Shown in pieces: positions 30,310 to 37,979 of a stretch of 46,565 nucleotides of DNA. The position numbers and the translations under genes were made by a program. How positions within the stretch are numbered: position 1 is the stretch's first letter; each line of letters opens with the position of its first letter. The stretch covers positions 1 to 46,565 of the forward strand of contig JAHBVR010000031.1 in NCBI GenBank assembly GCA_019637395.1. Direction: 5' to 3'. The notes beneath the pieces were generated by a model that saw nothing but the letters and a program-made list of their open reading frames with translations, searched no databases and was not told where the DNA came from. The DNA is from Vulcanimicrobiota bacterium. Lineage in GTDB: Bacteria; Vulcanimicrobiota; Xenobia; Xenobiales; JADMJV01.

Positions 30310-31389
30310 CTAGAACTCCATGTTCATGACTTTGCGGACTTCCGCCAGGGTCTCTTGAGCGACTTCGCGAGCCCGGGCAGTGCCCTTTTTGAGGACCTGG
30401 CTGACCAGGTTGGGATCCTTGGCGAATTCGGCGCGCCGCTGGCGCAGTTCTCGCAGATGTTCGTTGAGGGCCTCGGTGACGGTGGCTTTGAGCTTGCCGG
30501 AGCCTTGCTCGCCGATTTCTTCGGCGATTTTCTCAGGTTTTTGACCGTTGCACAGGCTGACGATGAGCAGCAGATTGGCCACTTCGGGGCGGTTGGCGGG
30601 GTCGTAGGTGATCTGGCGTTGGCTGTCGGTTTTGGCTTTCTTGATGAGTTTGGCCGTCTCGTCTTCGGTGGCTCCGAGCATGATGGCGTTGTTGCGGCTT
30701 TTGCTCATTTTCTGACCGCCGTCCAGGCCCAGGATGACGGGAGCCTCCGAAAGCAGCGGATGGGGTTCGGGAAAGACTTCCTGGCCACGTCCGAAGCGGT
30801 CGTTGAACCTTCTGGCGATGACTCTGGAGAGTTCCAGGTGGGGGATCTGGTCTTTGCCCACGGGCACCAGGTTGCCTTTACAAAAAAGAATGTCGGCGGC
30901 CTGGTGGACCGGGTAGACGTACATTCCGGCGTTGATGCGGGTCAGGCCGGCGGCCTGGATTTCTTCCTTGACGGTGGGGTTGCGGTCCAATTCGGCCATG
31001 CTGACCAGAGTCAGGAAGGGGAGCAGCAACTGGTTGAGCTCGGGGATGTGGCTGTGCGGGAAGATGCAGGTGTCTTTGTCGGGGTCGAGGCCGGCGGCCA
31101 GGTAGTCCAGGGTGAGTTCCCGGACGTTGGCGGCGATGTTCTCGAAGGTGTCGCGGTCGGTCAGCACCTGGTAGTCGGCGATCACGATGTAGATGGGCAC
31201 GCCCAGGTTCTGCAGGCGCACGCGGTTACGCAGGGAGCCGAAGAGGTGGCCGATGTGCAGGGCGCCGGTGGGCCGGTCGCCGGTGAGCACCCGGAATTTC
31301 TTGGGATTGCTGGCCAGTTCTTTCTCGATGGCCGCGCTGCGCGCCACCGTGGCTTCGAAGGTTCCGTATTCAACTGCTGTGCTACTCAT
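30310..31389 (-). CDS. trpS: Tryptophan-tRNA ligase
   Basis: Class I aminoacyl-tRNA synthetase of 359 residues that charges tRNA-Trp. HIGH is at residues 45-48 (TGALHIGHLFGS) and KMSKS at about 226-230 (GGQKMSKSRNN). The length is normal for bacterial TrpRS. The ATG at 31389 has no Shine-Dalgarno but a promoter (TTGAAA, 17 bases, TAAGAT) ends nine bases upstream, so the leader is zero to a few bases. The histidine kinase gene follows 13 bases after the stop. Confidence 0.97.
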   Translation of the reverse strand: MSSTAVEYGTFEATVARSAAIEKELASNPKKFRVLTGDRPTGALHIGHLFGSLRNRVRLQNLGVPIYIVIADYQVLTDRDTFENIAANVRELTLDYLAAGLDPDKDTCIFPHSHIPELNQLLLPFLTLVSMAELDRNPTVKEEIQAAGLTRINAGMYVYPVHQAADILFCKGNLVPVGKDQIPHLELSRVIARRFNDRFGRGQEVFPEPHPLLSEAPVILGLDGGQKMSKSRNNAIMLGATEDETAKLIKKAKTDSQRQITYDPANRPEVANLLLIVSLCNGQKPEKIAEEIGEQGSGKLKATVTEALNEHLRELRQRRAEFAKDPNLVSQVLKKGTARAREVAQETLAEVRKVMNMEF

Positions 31390-31398
31390 AGGTTTTGC

Positions 31399-31427
31399 AT
31401 CTTAGGTTGTGCCGGCTATTTTTTCAA
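31399..31427 (-). promoter_or_regulatory. trpS: trpS promoter, near-leaderless
   Basis: On the minus strand, TTGAAA (31427-31422), a 17-base spacer and TAAGAT (31404-31399) match the sigma-70 consensus at nine of twelve positions. The -10 ends nine bases before the trpS ATG, so transcription should begin within about three bases of the start codon. This explains the missing ribosome-binding site. Confidence 0.6.
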
Positions 31428-31448
31428 GATGCTTTCAGGACCTTGGGC

Positions 31449-31454
31449 TAGGGT
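31449..31454 (+). promoter_or_regulatory. Putative leaderless -10 box (TAGGGT)
   Basis: TAGGGT ends six bases before the lipase ATG at 31461, and no Shine-Dalgarno is present. The -35 is not convincing. The trpS promoter lies back-to-back in the same 71-base gap. Confidence 0.3.
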
Positions 31455-31460
31455 AGGCCA

Positions 31461-32429
31461 ATGCAGATCCCCAAACTGGGCAAATTTACCCCCTGCGACA
31501 TGTGGAACTCGATCTTTGATGTGCCTATGGATTCGGAGTCGACGGCCAGGGTGGTCGACTCGGTGGATTTGGGCTCGTTCCGCGGCGATAAGGTTTTTAC
31601 GCCCACCAATGGCGCCGTGCTGGCGGCTCTGGCTACCATGGCTTATTCCAACCCGGTCGATCAGCGCGCTCATCTGCGCAAGCAGGAAGGGCTGGTTTCT
31701 TACCACTTCCTGGATTCCCAGAACAACGTGGGCGAGCCCGATACGGGCACCCAGGTCTCTCTGGTGGAGACTCGCGATGCGCTGCTGGTGGCGGCGCGCG
31801 GCACCACTCCGCCGTTGCTTTCCAAGGACCCGCAGTGGCAGGATTACTTTCACGATATGGCCGCCCTGCCGGTGCCCAATGATGCCGGAGACGCTTCCAT
31901 CCACGGCGGTTTCAAGCGGGCCGCCGACGGGATTTGGAGGCAACTGAAGCCGTATCTGGAGCAGGCCCGGGCGGCCAACAAGGCGGTCCACTTCGCCGGC
32001 CACAGTTTGGGAGCGGCTATTGCCCTGCAGCTGGCCGACCGGGCTGCCACCGAGATGGATCTGCTGGCCGGCAGCGTGGTCCGCACCGGAGGGCCGGACC
32101 TCGGTTGGGGGGATGAGGATAAGCATTTGCAGGCCAACGGCCTGGCCGCCCGCACGGTGAACTTTATCAATAACACCGACCCGATTCCGCTGGCCTTGCC
32201 GGGCGGGGTGACCAGTGGCCATCAGGTATATTTTGACCGGAATGGCCGGGCTGCTTTGGAGAAGGGGGTGCACTGGTGGAATCGTGGCCTGGGCAGTCTG
32301 AAGGGCTTGATGAAGGGGAACATCAACCCGCTTTATGACCACGTGCCGGTGTTTTACAACGAGAAGATCCAGGATCCCAAGAACGCGGCCGTGCTGGCCG
32401 AGTTGGAGCGGCTCATAGGAGGTCGCTGA
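31461..32429 (+). CDS. Class 3 lipase-like alpha/beta hydrolase
   Basis: A 322-residue serine hydrolase of the lipase class 3 family. The nucleophile motif HFAGHSLGAAIALQLAD is clear (Ser about 179). The oxyanion stretch AARGTTPPLLSKD comes earlier, the acid is probably Asp in NNTDPIPLAL, and the His is in YDHVPVFYNEK. There is no signal peptide, so it may act in the cytosol or be secreted by another route. The substrate is probably a lipid ester. The start has a leaderless-type -10 box. Confidence 0.88.
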   Translation: MQIPKLGKFTPCDMWNSIFDVPMDSESTARVVDSVDLGSFRGDKVFTPTNGAVLAALATMAYSNPVDQRAHLRKQEGLVSYHFLDSQNNVGEPDTGTQVSLVETRDALLVAARGTTPPLLSKDPQWQDYFHDMAALPVPNDAGDASIHGGFKRAADGIWRQLKPYLEQARAANKAVHFAGHSLGAAIALQLADRAATEMDLLAGSVVRTGGPDLGWGDEDKHLQANGLAARTVNFINNTDPIPLALPGGVTSGHQVYFDRNGRAALEKGVHWWNRGLGSLKGLMKGNINPLYDHVPVFYNEKIQDPKNAAVLAELERLIGGR

Positions 32430-32591
32430 GGTCGCCGAGCGGGAGTTTTTGGGCGGGCCGAAGCGCGGCCTGCAGACCCTGGGTGAGGCCCTTGTCGAGC
32501 GCTTCTTTTTCGCCTGGGAAGTACCTTTTTTCACCCTTTCGGCCTCCTGTGGTGGTAGAGTTCTCTGTCGGTTGTGGTCATTTTGATCGTG

Positions 32592-32627
32592 TTGACAGTC
32601 ATAGTGTTGATGTGACAGTATAACTGT
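32592..32627 (+). promoter_or_regulatory. Candidate operator and promoter region before vWA gene
   Basis: A perfect dyad ACAGT-ATA-ACTGT lies at 32615-32627, and GACAGT occurs twice (32594-32599 and 32614-32619), 20 bases apart, about two helical turns. TTGACA (32592-32597) could be a -35, but TATAAC (32619-32624) is 21 bases away, too far for a standard promoter. The rest of the 220-base gap (32430-32591) holds no convincing gene. Confidence 0.35.
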
Positions 32628-32649
32628 ATTGCTGTTCAGGGGGTTGGCG

Positions 32650-34767
32650 ATGTTGCAGTTATTTACGGATCGTTCCGCCATCAGTACCGAAAAGGCGGTA
32701 GCGGTGGATGTGTTGGTTCGGATTGTTCCGGATATTCCGGCTGAGCAGGCGGAGCGACCGCCCTTGAATCTGGCTCTGGTGCTGGATCGATCGGGGTCGA
32801 TGGCCGGGGAGAAGATACGCTTGACGCGCCAGGCGGCCTCGCGAGCGGTGGAGTCCTTGTTGGAAGGCGACGTGATCTCCATTGTTTTGTTCGACCAGAG
32901 CGTGAACGTGCTGGTCAGCCAGGCGCAGGCCAGGGAAAAAGCCAGGGCGCTGGCGTTGCTTTCGCGGGTGGAGGTGGGCGGGCAGACGGCTCTCTTCGCG
33001 GCCTGGGAACGAGGAAGTCATGAAGTGCTGACCACCTTGGATAAGCAGCGAATGAATCGGGTGGTTTTGCTGACCGACGGAGAGGCTAATGTGGGCGAGA
33101 CGAGAATCGACCCCATTTGCTCGGCCGTCAGCCGCTTTGCCGGGCAGGGTGTGCAGACCACCACTCTGGGCTTTGGCGGCGGCTACAACGAGGACTTATT
33201 GCGCGCCATGGCGGCCAGTGGCGACGGCAACCATTTCTATGTGGAATCAGCCGAGCAGTTGGCGCCTTTCCTGGAAATGGAGCTGTGCGGCTTGCGCGCC
33301 ACCCAGGGTAAACAGGTGCGGCTGCGCCTGCAGCCGGCGCCGGGAGTGCGGGTGGAGTGGTTGGGTAGGGTGGAGCTGGACGGGGACGGGGCCGTGAAGT
33401 TGTCCGATTTGATCAGCCACTGTCCACTGCAGCGAGTGCTGCGCCTGCACGCACCGGCCGGACATTTGGGGCCGTTGCTCAAGGTGGGGTTGGCCTGGAC
33501 CTGCGCGCGCGAGGGGGCCCCACGCGAGTGTGTTTCGATTTTACAACTGCCCTGTGTGGATGAGGCCGAGCGGTTGGCGCTGGCGCCCGACCCGGTCGTG
33601 GTGGCCCAGGTCTCGGTGGCGGAAATGGCACGCTTGCGAGAGCTTGCCATGGAGGAGCTGAAGCGGGGCCAGGAGAGGTCTGCTCTCGAGCTGCTGCGTT
33701 CGGGACTGCGTTTACCTTTGTTGCCGGCTGAGGAAAGCGAGGACGCCGAGGATTTGATTCGCACCCTGGAACGCGGCGATTATGGTTCGGGGCACAAGAA
33801 GGCGGCTATGAGCGGGCATGCCTACAGCAGCGGTCATGGTTCGGCTCACTACAAGAAGGGCGAGGCGCACGGCTCTTTGCCGCTGCGCGAGGGCCGGTTG
33901 CTGCGCACCGCTCCCTCCGGCGGCGGCCGCGCCTGGAATCGCGTCGAGGGTATGTTGCGCGGTCTCTTATATGGAGGAGGCTCGGGAGAGGTCCCCAGTT
34001 TGGTGCTGGCGACCCTGCAGTGTCTGCGCCGCCAGCCCTTTGAAGTGAACAGCCTGGTGCAGGCGCTGGCTCAAGCGCCGGTGCTCGGCCCCAGTCCTGG
34101 CCTGGCCCGAATGCGCGCCATGCACGCGGCCGGCCGGCCCTGGAATCAGCTGGGCGGCGACACCGCCGGCTGTGGAGCTTTGCGCCGTATCGCGCCGCTG
34201 TTGGTGCCCCATTGCAATGCTCCGCGCCCGTCGTTGTGGCGCGAGGTGGCCGTGGCCACGGCCCTGACTCATCAGAACAACGCCGCCCTGGTGGCTTCGC
34301 TGGGCACGGCCAAGTTGCTCTGGGAAATGCTGGGGGTGGGCGGAGTGCCTGCCTCGGACTGGTATTTGCAGCACTTTCTGGAGTGGTCTTTGGATTTGGA
34401 GGACGGGCGCAGTTATCCGAGTCACGGACGGCATTTCCGGGGCTGGCGGGGAACCCTTTGTCAATTCCTGTCCGCGGCGATTCTGGAGGCGCGGACCAAG
34501 AATCTGACCGTGCCGCAGGTGATGCTCGGGTGGGGCAGCGGACCCTATGTTTTCGAGATGGTGCCCAACTGGCTGTATATCCTGGAGCGGCACGCCCACG
34601 AGCCGGCGCTGGCGCTGGAAATGGCCGTGAGCAATACGGTTGAGTCGCATTCCTTGGGGGCGCTGGTGGGTGCGGCTTTGGGAGCGCTGCATGGGCCTCA
34701 GCCGGGCTGGGCGTTGGCCCCCGAGCTGGAGCAGGAACTCGCGCTGGTGCGGGACCGCTGGTTTTAG
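32650..34767 (+). CDS. von Willebrand A domain fused to degenerate ADP-ribosylglycohydrolase domain
   Basis: A 705-residue two-domain protein. The vWA domain (about 35-220) has a full MIDAS: DRSGSM (46-51), a Thr in GGQTAL, and LLTDGEAN. A beta-sandwich follows, then a Gly/His/Ser linker (SGHKKAAMSGHAYSSGHG, about 381-398). The C-terminal domain (about 430-705) follows the ADP-ribosylglycohydrolase plan: RVEGMLRGLLYGGG, ALRRIAPLLVPH, ALTHQNNAALVAS, and AVSNTVESHSLGALVGAALG near the end. The metal-binding Asps of the family (GDALG, and DxD/T near the C-end) are replaced, so it is probably not a hydrolase. The start is ATG 32650, seven bases after GGGGG. It may bind metal and ADP-ribose-related ligands as a sensor. 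Confidence 0.75.
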   Translation: MLQLFTDRSAISTEKAVAVDVLVRIVPDIPAEQAERPPLNLALVLDRSGSMAGEKIRLTRQAASRAVESLLEGDVISIVLFDQSVNVLVSQAQAREKARALALLSRVEVGGQTALFAAWERGSHEVLTTLDKQRMNRVVLLTDGEANVGETRIDPICSAVSRFAGQGVQTTTLGFGGGYNEDLLRAMAASGDGNHFYVESAEQLAPFLEMELCGLRATQGKQVRLRLQPAPGVRVEWLGRVELDGDGAVKLSDLISHCPLQRVLRLHAPAGHLGPLLKVGLAWTCAREGAPRECVSILQLPCVDEAERLALAPDPVVVAQVSVAEMARLRELAMEELKRGQERSALELLRSGLRLPLLPAEESEDAEDLIRTLERGDYGSGHKKAAMSGHAYSSGHGSAHYKKGEAHGSLPLREGRLLRTAPSGGGRAWNRVEGMLRGLLYGGGSGEVPSLVLATLQCLRRQPFEVNSLVQALAQAPVLGPSPGLARMRAMHAAGRPWNQLGGDTAGCGALRRIAPLLVPHCNAPRPSLWREVAVATALTHQNNAALVASLGTAKLLWEMLGVGGVPASDWYLQHFLEWSLDLEDGRSYPSHGRHFRGWRGTLCQFLSAAILEARTKNLTVPQVMLGWGSGPYVFEMVPNWLYILERHAHEPALALEMAVSNTVESHSLGALVGAALGALHGPQPGWALAPELEQELALVRDRWF

Positions 34768-35363
34768 GGCTCCTGGTTTTGAGGGCGGATCTCCAGGCGT
34801 AGTTCGCTGGTTTTGGCCTGTTTTTCCAGGATGAGCTTGACCATGAGCGATTTCCCATCGGTTCCGAAGGTAAGTTCTTGGACGTCGTCGGCCAGGGTCT
34901 GGTAGCTTTCCTGATTGGAGTTGAGCCCGGGATCTTCGCGCAAGTGGGCGGCGGGGTCGAAGGCGGCCCAGGGGTGGTGGGCTTTGGCGGCGCCGGGGTG
35001 GTAGAGGCAGCGGTAGAGATGGCCGGTGTTGTTGGCATAGTAGCTTAAGTATCGGTCCCAATCGGGTAGGCCGCTCTGGGGGGAATACGAGGTGGGCAGA
35101 TCCCAGCGCGCCAGAGTGGGGCAGCAGAGTCCGTGGCGTTGGGGACGACTGGTATCCAGAACGGTGGAGGCGGCCACCGTGCGGCGCAAGTCTTTTTCCA
35201 GCCAGGCGCTGACGCGGCGGGCTTCGCCTTCCAGGCCCTGGCGGGTGATCGAGAGCTGGAACATGCGCGTGCCCATGCGAAAAAGAGCGAAGAGGGCGAT
35301 CATCAGCAGCGAGAGCACCGCGCAGGCGACCAGCGTTTCCAGCAGGGTGGCGCCCTTTTTCAT
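34764..35363 (-). CDS. Pseudopilin-like protein (PulJ/GspJ-type)
   Basis: A 199-residue prepilin-like protein. The N-terminus GATLLETLVACAVLSLLM is a class III/IV pilin signal with a Glu at +5 after the Gly-Ala cut. The length fits GspJ-type minor pseudopilins. The ATG (35363) shares four bases with the stop of the upstream pseudopilin gene. The stop overlaps the convergent vWA gene by four bases. It is likely part of a type II secretion or type IV pilus tip complex. Confidence 0.85.
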   Translation of the reverse strand: MKKGATLLETLVACAVLSLLMIALFALFRMGTRMFQLSITRQGLEGEARRVSAWLEKDLRRTVAASTVLDTSRPQRHGLCCPTLARWDLPTSYSPQSGLPDWDRYLSYYANNTGHLYRCLYHPGAAKAHHPWAAFDPAAHLREDPGLNSNQESYQTLADDVQELTFGTDGKSLMVKLILEKQAKTSELRLEIRPQNQEP

Positions 35364-35770
35364 GGCTTATAGTGAAGCCGGCTCAGGTGGGTGCTCAGGC
35401 GGCCTTGACCGGGATGGGCTTTGTTCCACCACCAAACTTCCACCTCGATCAGGTAGGCGGTTTGGTAGAGGCCGGGCCGGGGCCCGATCCTGGTGGTGCT
35501 GAGTTTGTACCAGAAGTCGGTGGTCTGAGCTTTATCGGCGCTGTAGAGTCCTACCGAAAGCTCGGGAGGCACCGGGTAGTACATGTCCAGGCGGATGCAC
35601 TCCTCGAGTTTGGCCTGGGCCAGGTAAGCACCCATCGACTGGTGGGAAGACTTGCTGGAGGCGCGCAGCAGGCTGGTGAAAAGTAACATGGTGGAGGTGA
35701 GCAGCAGGCCCAGCAGAGCCACGGCGATCACCACTTCGGCTACCGTCAGGGCTCTTATCTTTGGTTCCAA
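35360..35770 (-). CDS. Pseudopilin-like protein (GspI/PulG-type)
   Basis: A 136-residue prepilin-like protein with ALTVAEVVIAVALLGLLL near its N-terminus (Glu +5), typical of pseudopilins. The body is short with a Trp-rich segment (VEVWWWNKAHPG), matching minor pseudopilin size. It overlaps the upstream PilX-like gene by 16 bases and the downstream gene by four. The three form one operon, but no ATPase, platform or secretin gene is in the window. Confidence 0.82.
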   Translation of the reverse strand: MEPKIRALTVAEVVIAVALLGLLLTSTMLLFTSLLRASSKSSHQSMGAYLAQAKLEECIRLDMYYPVPPELSVGLYSADKAQTTDFWYKLSTTRIGPRPGLYQTAYLIEVEVWWWNKAHPGQGRLSTHLSRLHYKP

Positions 35771-37902
35771 AAGACCACTTCCATGCGGCTGATGGTGCCC
35801 CCGTTGGCTTGCGAGGAGAGCAGCGATTTGAGGTAGTCGCCGTTGTAGATACTGTCGACGCGCGAGGCGTTGAGGATGCCCAGCGCGCCTTGGGAAACCA
35901 GTGCTCCTTCGATTTGAAAGCTGTGGCCGCCCATATCCGCCAGGAAGTCCTGGCCGGCGTAAACCAGGCCCTTAAAATCCACGCCTTCGGGATCGATGGC
36001 TTCCATCGGGTTTACGGTGACGGCCGGGCCGATGTAATCCTTGAGGGTCTTGCCGGCGGCAGCGGCCTGGTTGGCCATGGCGTCCATCATGTCGGTCATG
36101 CGCACCTGGTTGTCGCCGCCCAGCAGGCTGAGGTTGAGTTTGTCGCTGAGGCCGGGTTGGTGGGGGTCGAGGGTGGCCTGGGCCAGAAAGTCGCGCACCC
36201 GCTGGTAGCGACCGTAGCTAAATCCATCGGTCCAGCTGGCCACGGCCGCGTCCACCTGGCTTTGGATGCCGGTATCGGTGCCGTAAATGGGATATTTGCT
36301 CTTGAGTTTGTTGATCCAGAGCGACGGTGCGCCCAGGTCGGCGTCGCGCAGGTAGGGTTGCGTCACGTCGGTGTCGTCGTGGTTACCCACGATCAGGCCT
36401 TTGGTCGGCCAGATCATGCCCATCCAGCCGTCCAGGGAGCTGTACTGATCGCCCGCATTCATGGCATCGTAGCCTTGCAGCGCCAGGTGGAGAGCATCCC
36501 AATCCACGCTGGTGACCGCCTGGTAAGGCGGGGCGGCCGAGGTCAGGCGCACCTTTTGTTCGGCATACAGGGTGACCTGCAGGTCGGGCGTGGTGGCCAA
36601 CTGGCTTTTGCCGCGGGCTTCCAGGTTCTTGGTGATGAGGCTACCCGAGCCCACCACCGCGCCATCCATCTTTAAGTCGCCCTGTACCTGCACGGAGGCC
36701 AGGGAATCCGCCGTCAGCGCTCCATCCACGTAGCCCATGCCCATGGTGGGGGGCTGGCGGCCGCTGATGCTGGTATCCGTTTGAAAAGTGACCCGGGTGT
36801 CGTCGGGGATTTCCAGCCGGTAGTCCTTGAGCGGCAGGGTCTGAGCATTGCTGATGTCCGGGATGAAGTCGGTGTATTCGGTGGCGCTGGCCGTGTCGTT
36901 GACGTTGTGGCCGGCGTCCGGCCAGTAGAGCACTTTGTTGGCGGCGGTGAAATGGTAGGTGCCGCCTTTGACGGTCTTGGGTGTGGCGATGGGCTGGCGC
37001 AAATCGCCCGGGGCCAGATCGGGGATGTGCACGACTTCGCTGGAGTTGGGCTGATAGCGGCCCTGCGAGATGAGGTCGGCCTGGGCGCGCTGAGTGGGGT
37101 TCGTTCCCAGGTCGGCGCTGGGGGAGGTGAGGGTGAGGGCCAGGCTCGGCGTGGTGGTGGCGCTGAGGTTGTGGCCCAGCAGGATCGTCTGAGGGGTGAT
37201 GGCCGAGCCCTGGTTTAACTGGATTTGGGCCGCTTCCGGGATGAGCAGGCGGGCCTGAGAGCGGATTTTGTTGGTGCTGGCGTCACGCGACTGGATGGAG
37301 AAGTGGTCGTTGACCTGGATGCCGAGGTCGGCCTGGCTGAGCATGGAGGCGTCGATCAGGTAGCGTTTGGCGATCATGACGTCAAGCTGCACCTGAGTCC
37401 TGCCGCTGCGGGCCACGATCATCAAATTGGCCGCGCCGGGTGGGGTGGCCCGCAGGTTGTGAGCGGGCTGAACACCGCTGCTGTAGGGCGCGTTGAGGCG
37501 ATTGATGGATTTGAGTTCAGGGCGAGTCTGGCTGAGGTAGAGGTCGGGGAGTTTGTCGTCCTGATAGCGTTGGTCCTGGAACGAAATCTGAAAAGTGCCC
37601 TGGGGGGTGACTCCGATGGCGCAACCGTTGCGTTCGATGACTTTGAGGGCGGGGGTGTCGATGGTGACCAGCGGTGGGGCGGGAATGTCCCAGACCGGGT
37701 CTGCCTGCAGGCGCATGAGCGCGTAGTTGAGGCCGCTCTGGCCCAGTTCGGTGGCCTGGCGGGAGTTTTCCGACTGGCTCTGGGTCTGCAGATTGGCCCG
37801 TTGCACGTTGAGAAAGGCGCCAGCCAGGGTGAGCAGCAACATGGTGGCCAGCAGGGTGGAAGCCAGGGCGATGCCGTTCTGTTTTGACCGGTCGGTACAC
37901 AT
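35755..37902 (-). CDS. PilX/GspK-like large pilus-assembly protein
   Basis: A 715-residue protein with an N-terminal PilX-type start: a short basic cytosolic stretch (MCTDRSKQNG), a hydrophobic helix ALASTLLATMLLLTLAGAFL, then a Gln/Asn/Ser-rich region. The large remainder is beta-rich, with no recognised catalytic site. The start ATG 37902 is the last before the helix; the open frame upstream is non-protein-like. No Shine-Dalgarno is clear. It heads the pseudopilin operon and faces the promoter of the giant gene across 77 bases. Confidence 0.7.
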   Translation of the reverse strand: MCTDRSKQNGIALASTLLATMLLLTLAGAFLNVQRANLQTQSQSENSRQATELGQSGLNYALMRLQADPVWDIPAPPLVTIDTPALKVIERNGCAIGVTPQGTFQISFQDQRYQDDKLPDLYLSQTRPELKSINRLNAPYSSGVQPAHNLRATPPGAANLMIVARSGRTQVQLDVMIAKRYLIDASMLSQADLGIQVNDHFSIQSRDASTNKIRSQARLLIPEAAQIQLNQGSAITPQTILLGHNLSATTTPSLALTLTSPSADLGTNPTQRAQADLISQGRYQPNSSEVVHIPDLAPGDLRQPIATPKTVKGGTYHFTAANKVLYWPDAGHNVNDTASATEYTDFIPDISNAQTLPLKDYRLEIPDDTRVTFQTDTSISGRQPPTMGMGYVDGALTADSLASVQVQGDLKMDGAVVGSGSLITKNLEARGKSQLATTPDLQVTLYAEQKVRLTSAAPPYQAVTSVDWDALHLALQGYDAMNAGDQYSSLDGWMGMIWPTKGLIVGNHDDTDVTQPYLRDADLGAPSLWINKLKSKYPIYGTDTGIQSQVDAAVASWTDGFSYGRYQRVRDFLAQATLDPHQPGLSDKLNLSLLGGDNQVRMTDMMDAMANQAAAAGKTLKDYIGPAVTVNPMEAIDPEGVDFKGLVYAGQDFLADMGGHSFQIEGALVSQGALGILNASRVDSIYNGDYLKSLLSSQANGGTISRMEVVFWNQR

Positions 37903-37944
37903 ACGCCAATCATAGCATAAATTGTTGCAAGATCGACGCATGGG

Positions 37945-37973
37945 TTGGCAGTGGAGCGATAGTTGGTTAGAAT
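37945..37973 (+). promoter_or_regulatory. Strong leaderless promoter of the giant gene
   Basis: TTGGCA (37945-37950), a 17-base spacer and TAGAAT (37968-37973) match the sigma-70 consensus at ten of twelve positions. The -10 ends six bases before the ATG at 37980, so the transcript should start at or next to the A of ATG. There is no room for a Shine-Dalgarno. Confidence 0.7.
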
Positions 37974-37979
37974 GACCCA

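Noticed and set aside
30133-31947. A 604-codon plus-strand frame across trpS
   Set aside because: Antisense to trpS and then out of frame over the lipase gene.
32427-32579. Minus-strand frame ending in a protein-like LPLGDLSDLL tail
   Set aside because: About 50 codons between stops with no ATG, GTG or TTG, and no similarity I can name.
31416-32882. A 488-codon minus-strand frame opposite the lipase and vWA genes
   Set aside because: Low-complexity antisense composition, no motif, covers the lipase active site on the other strand.
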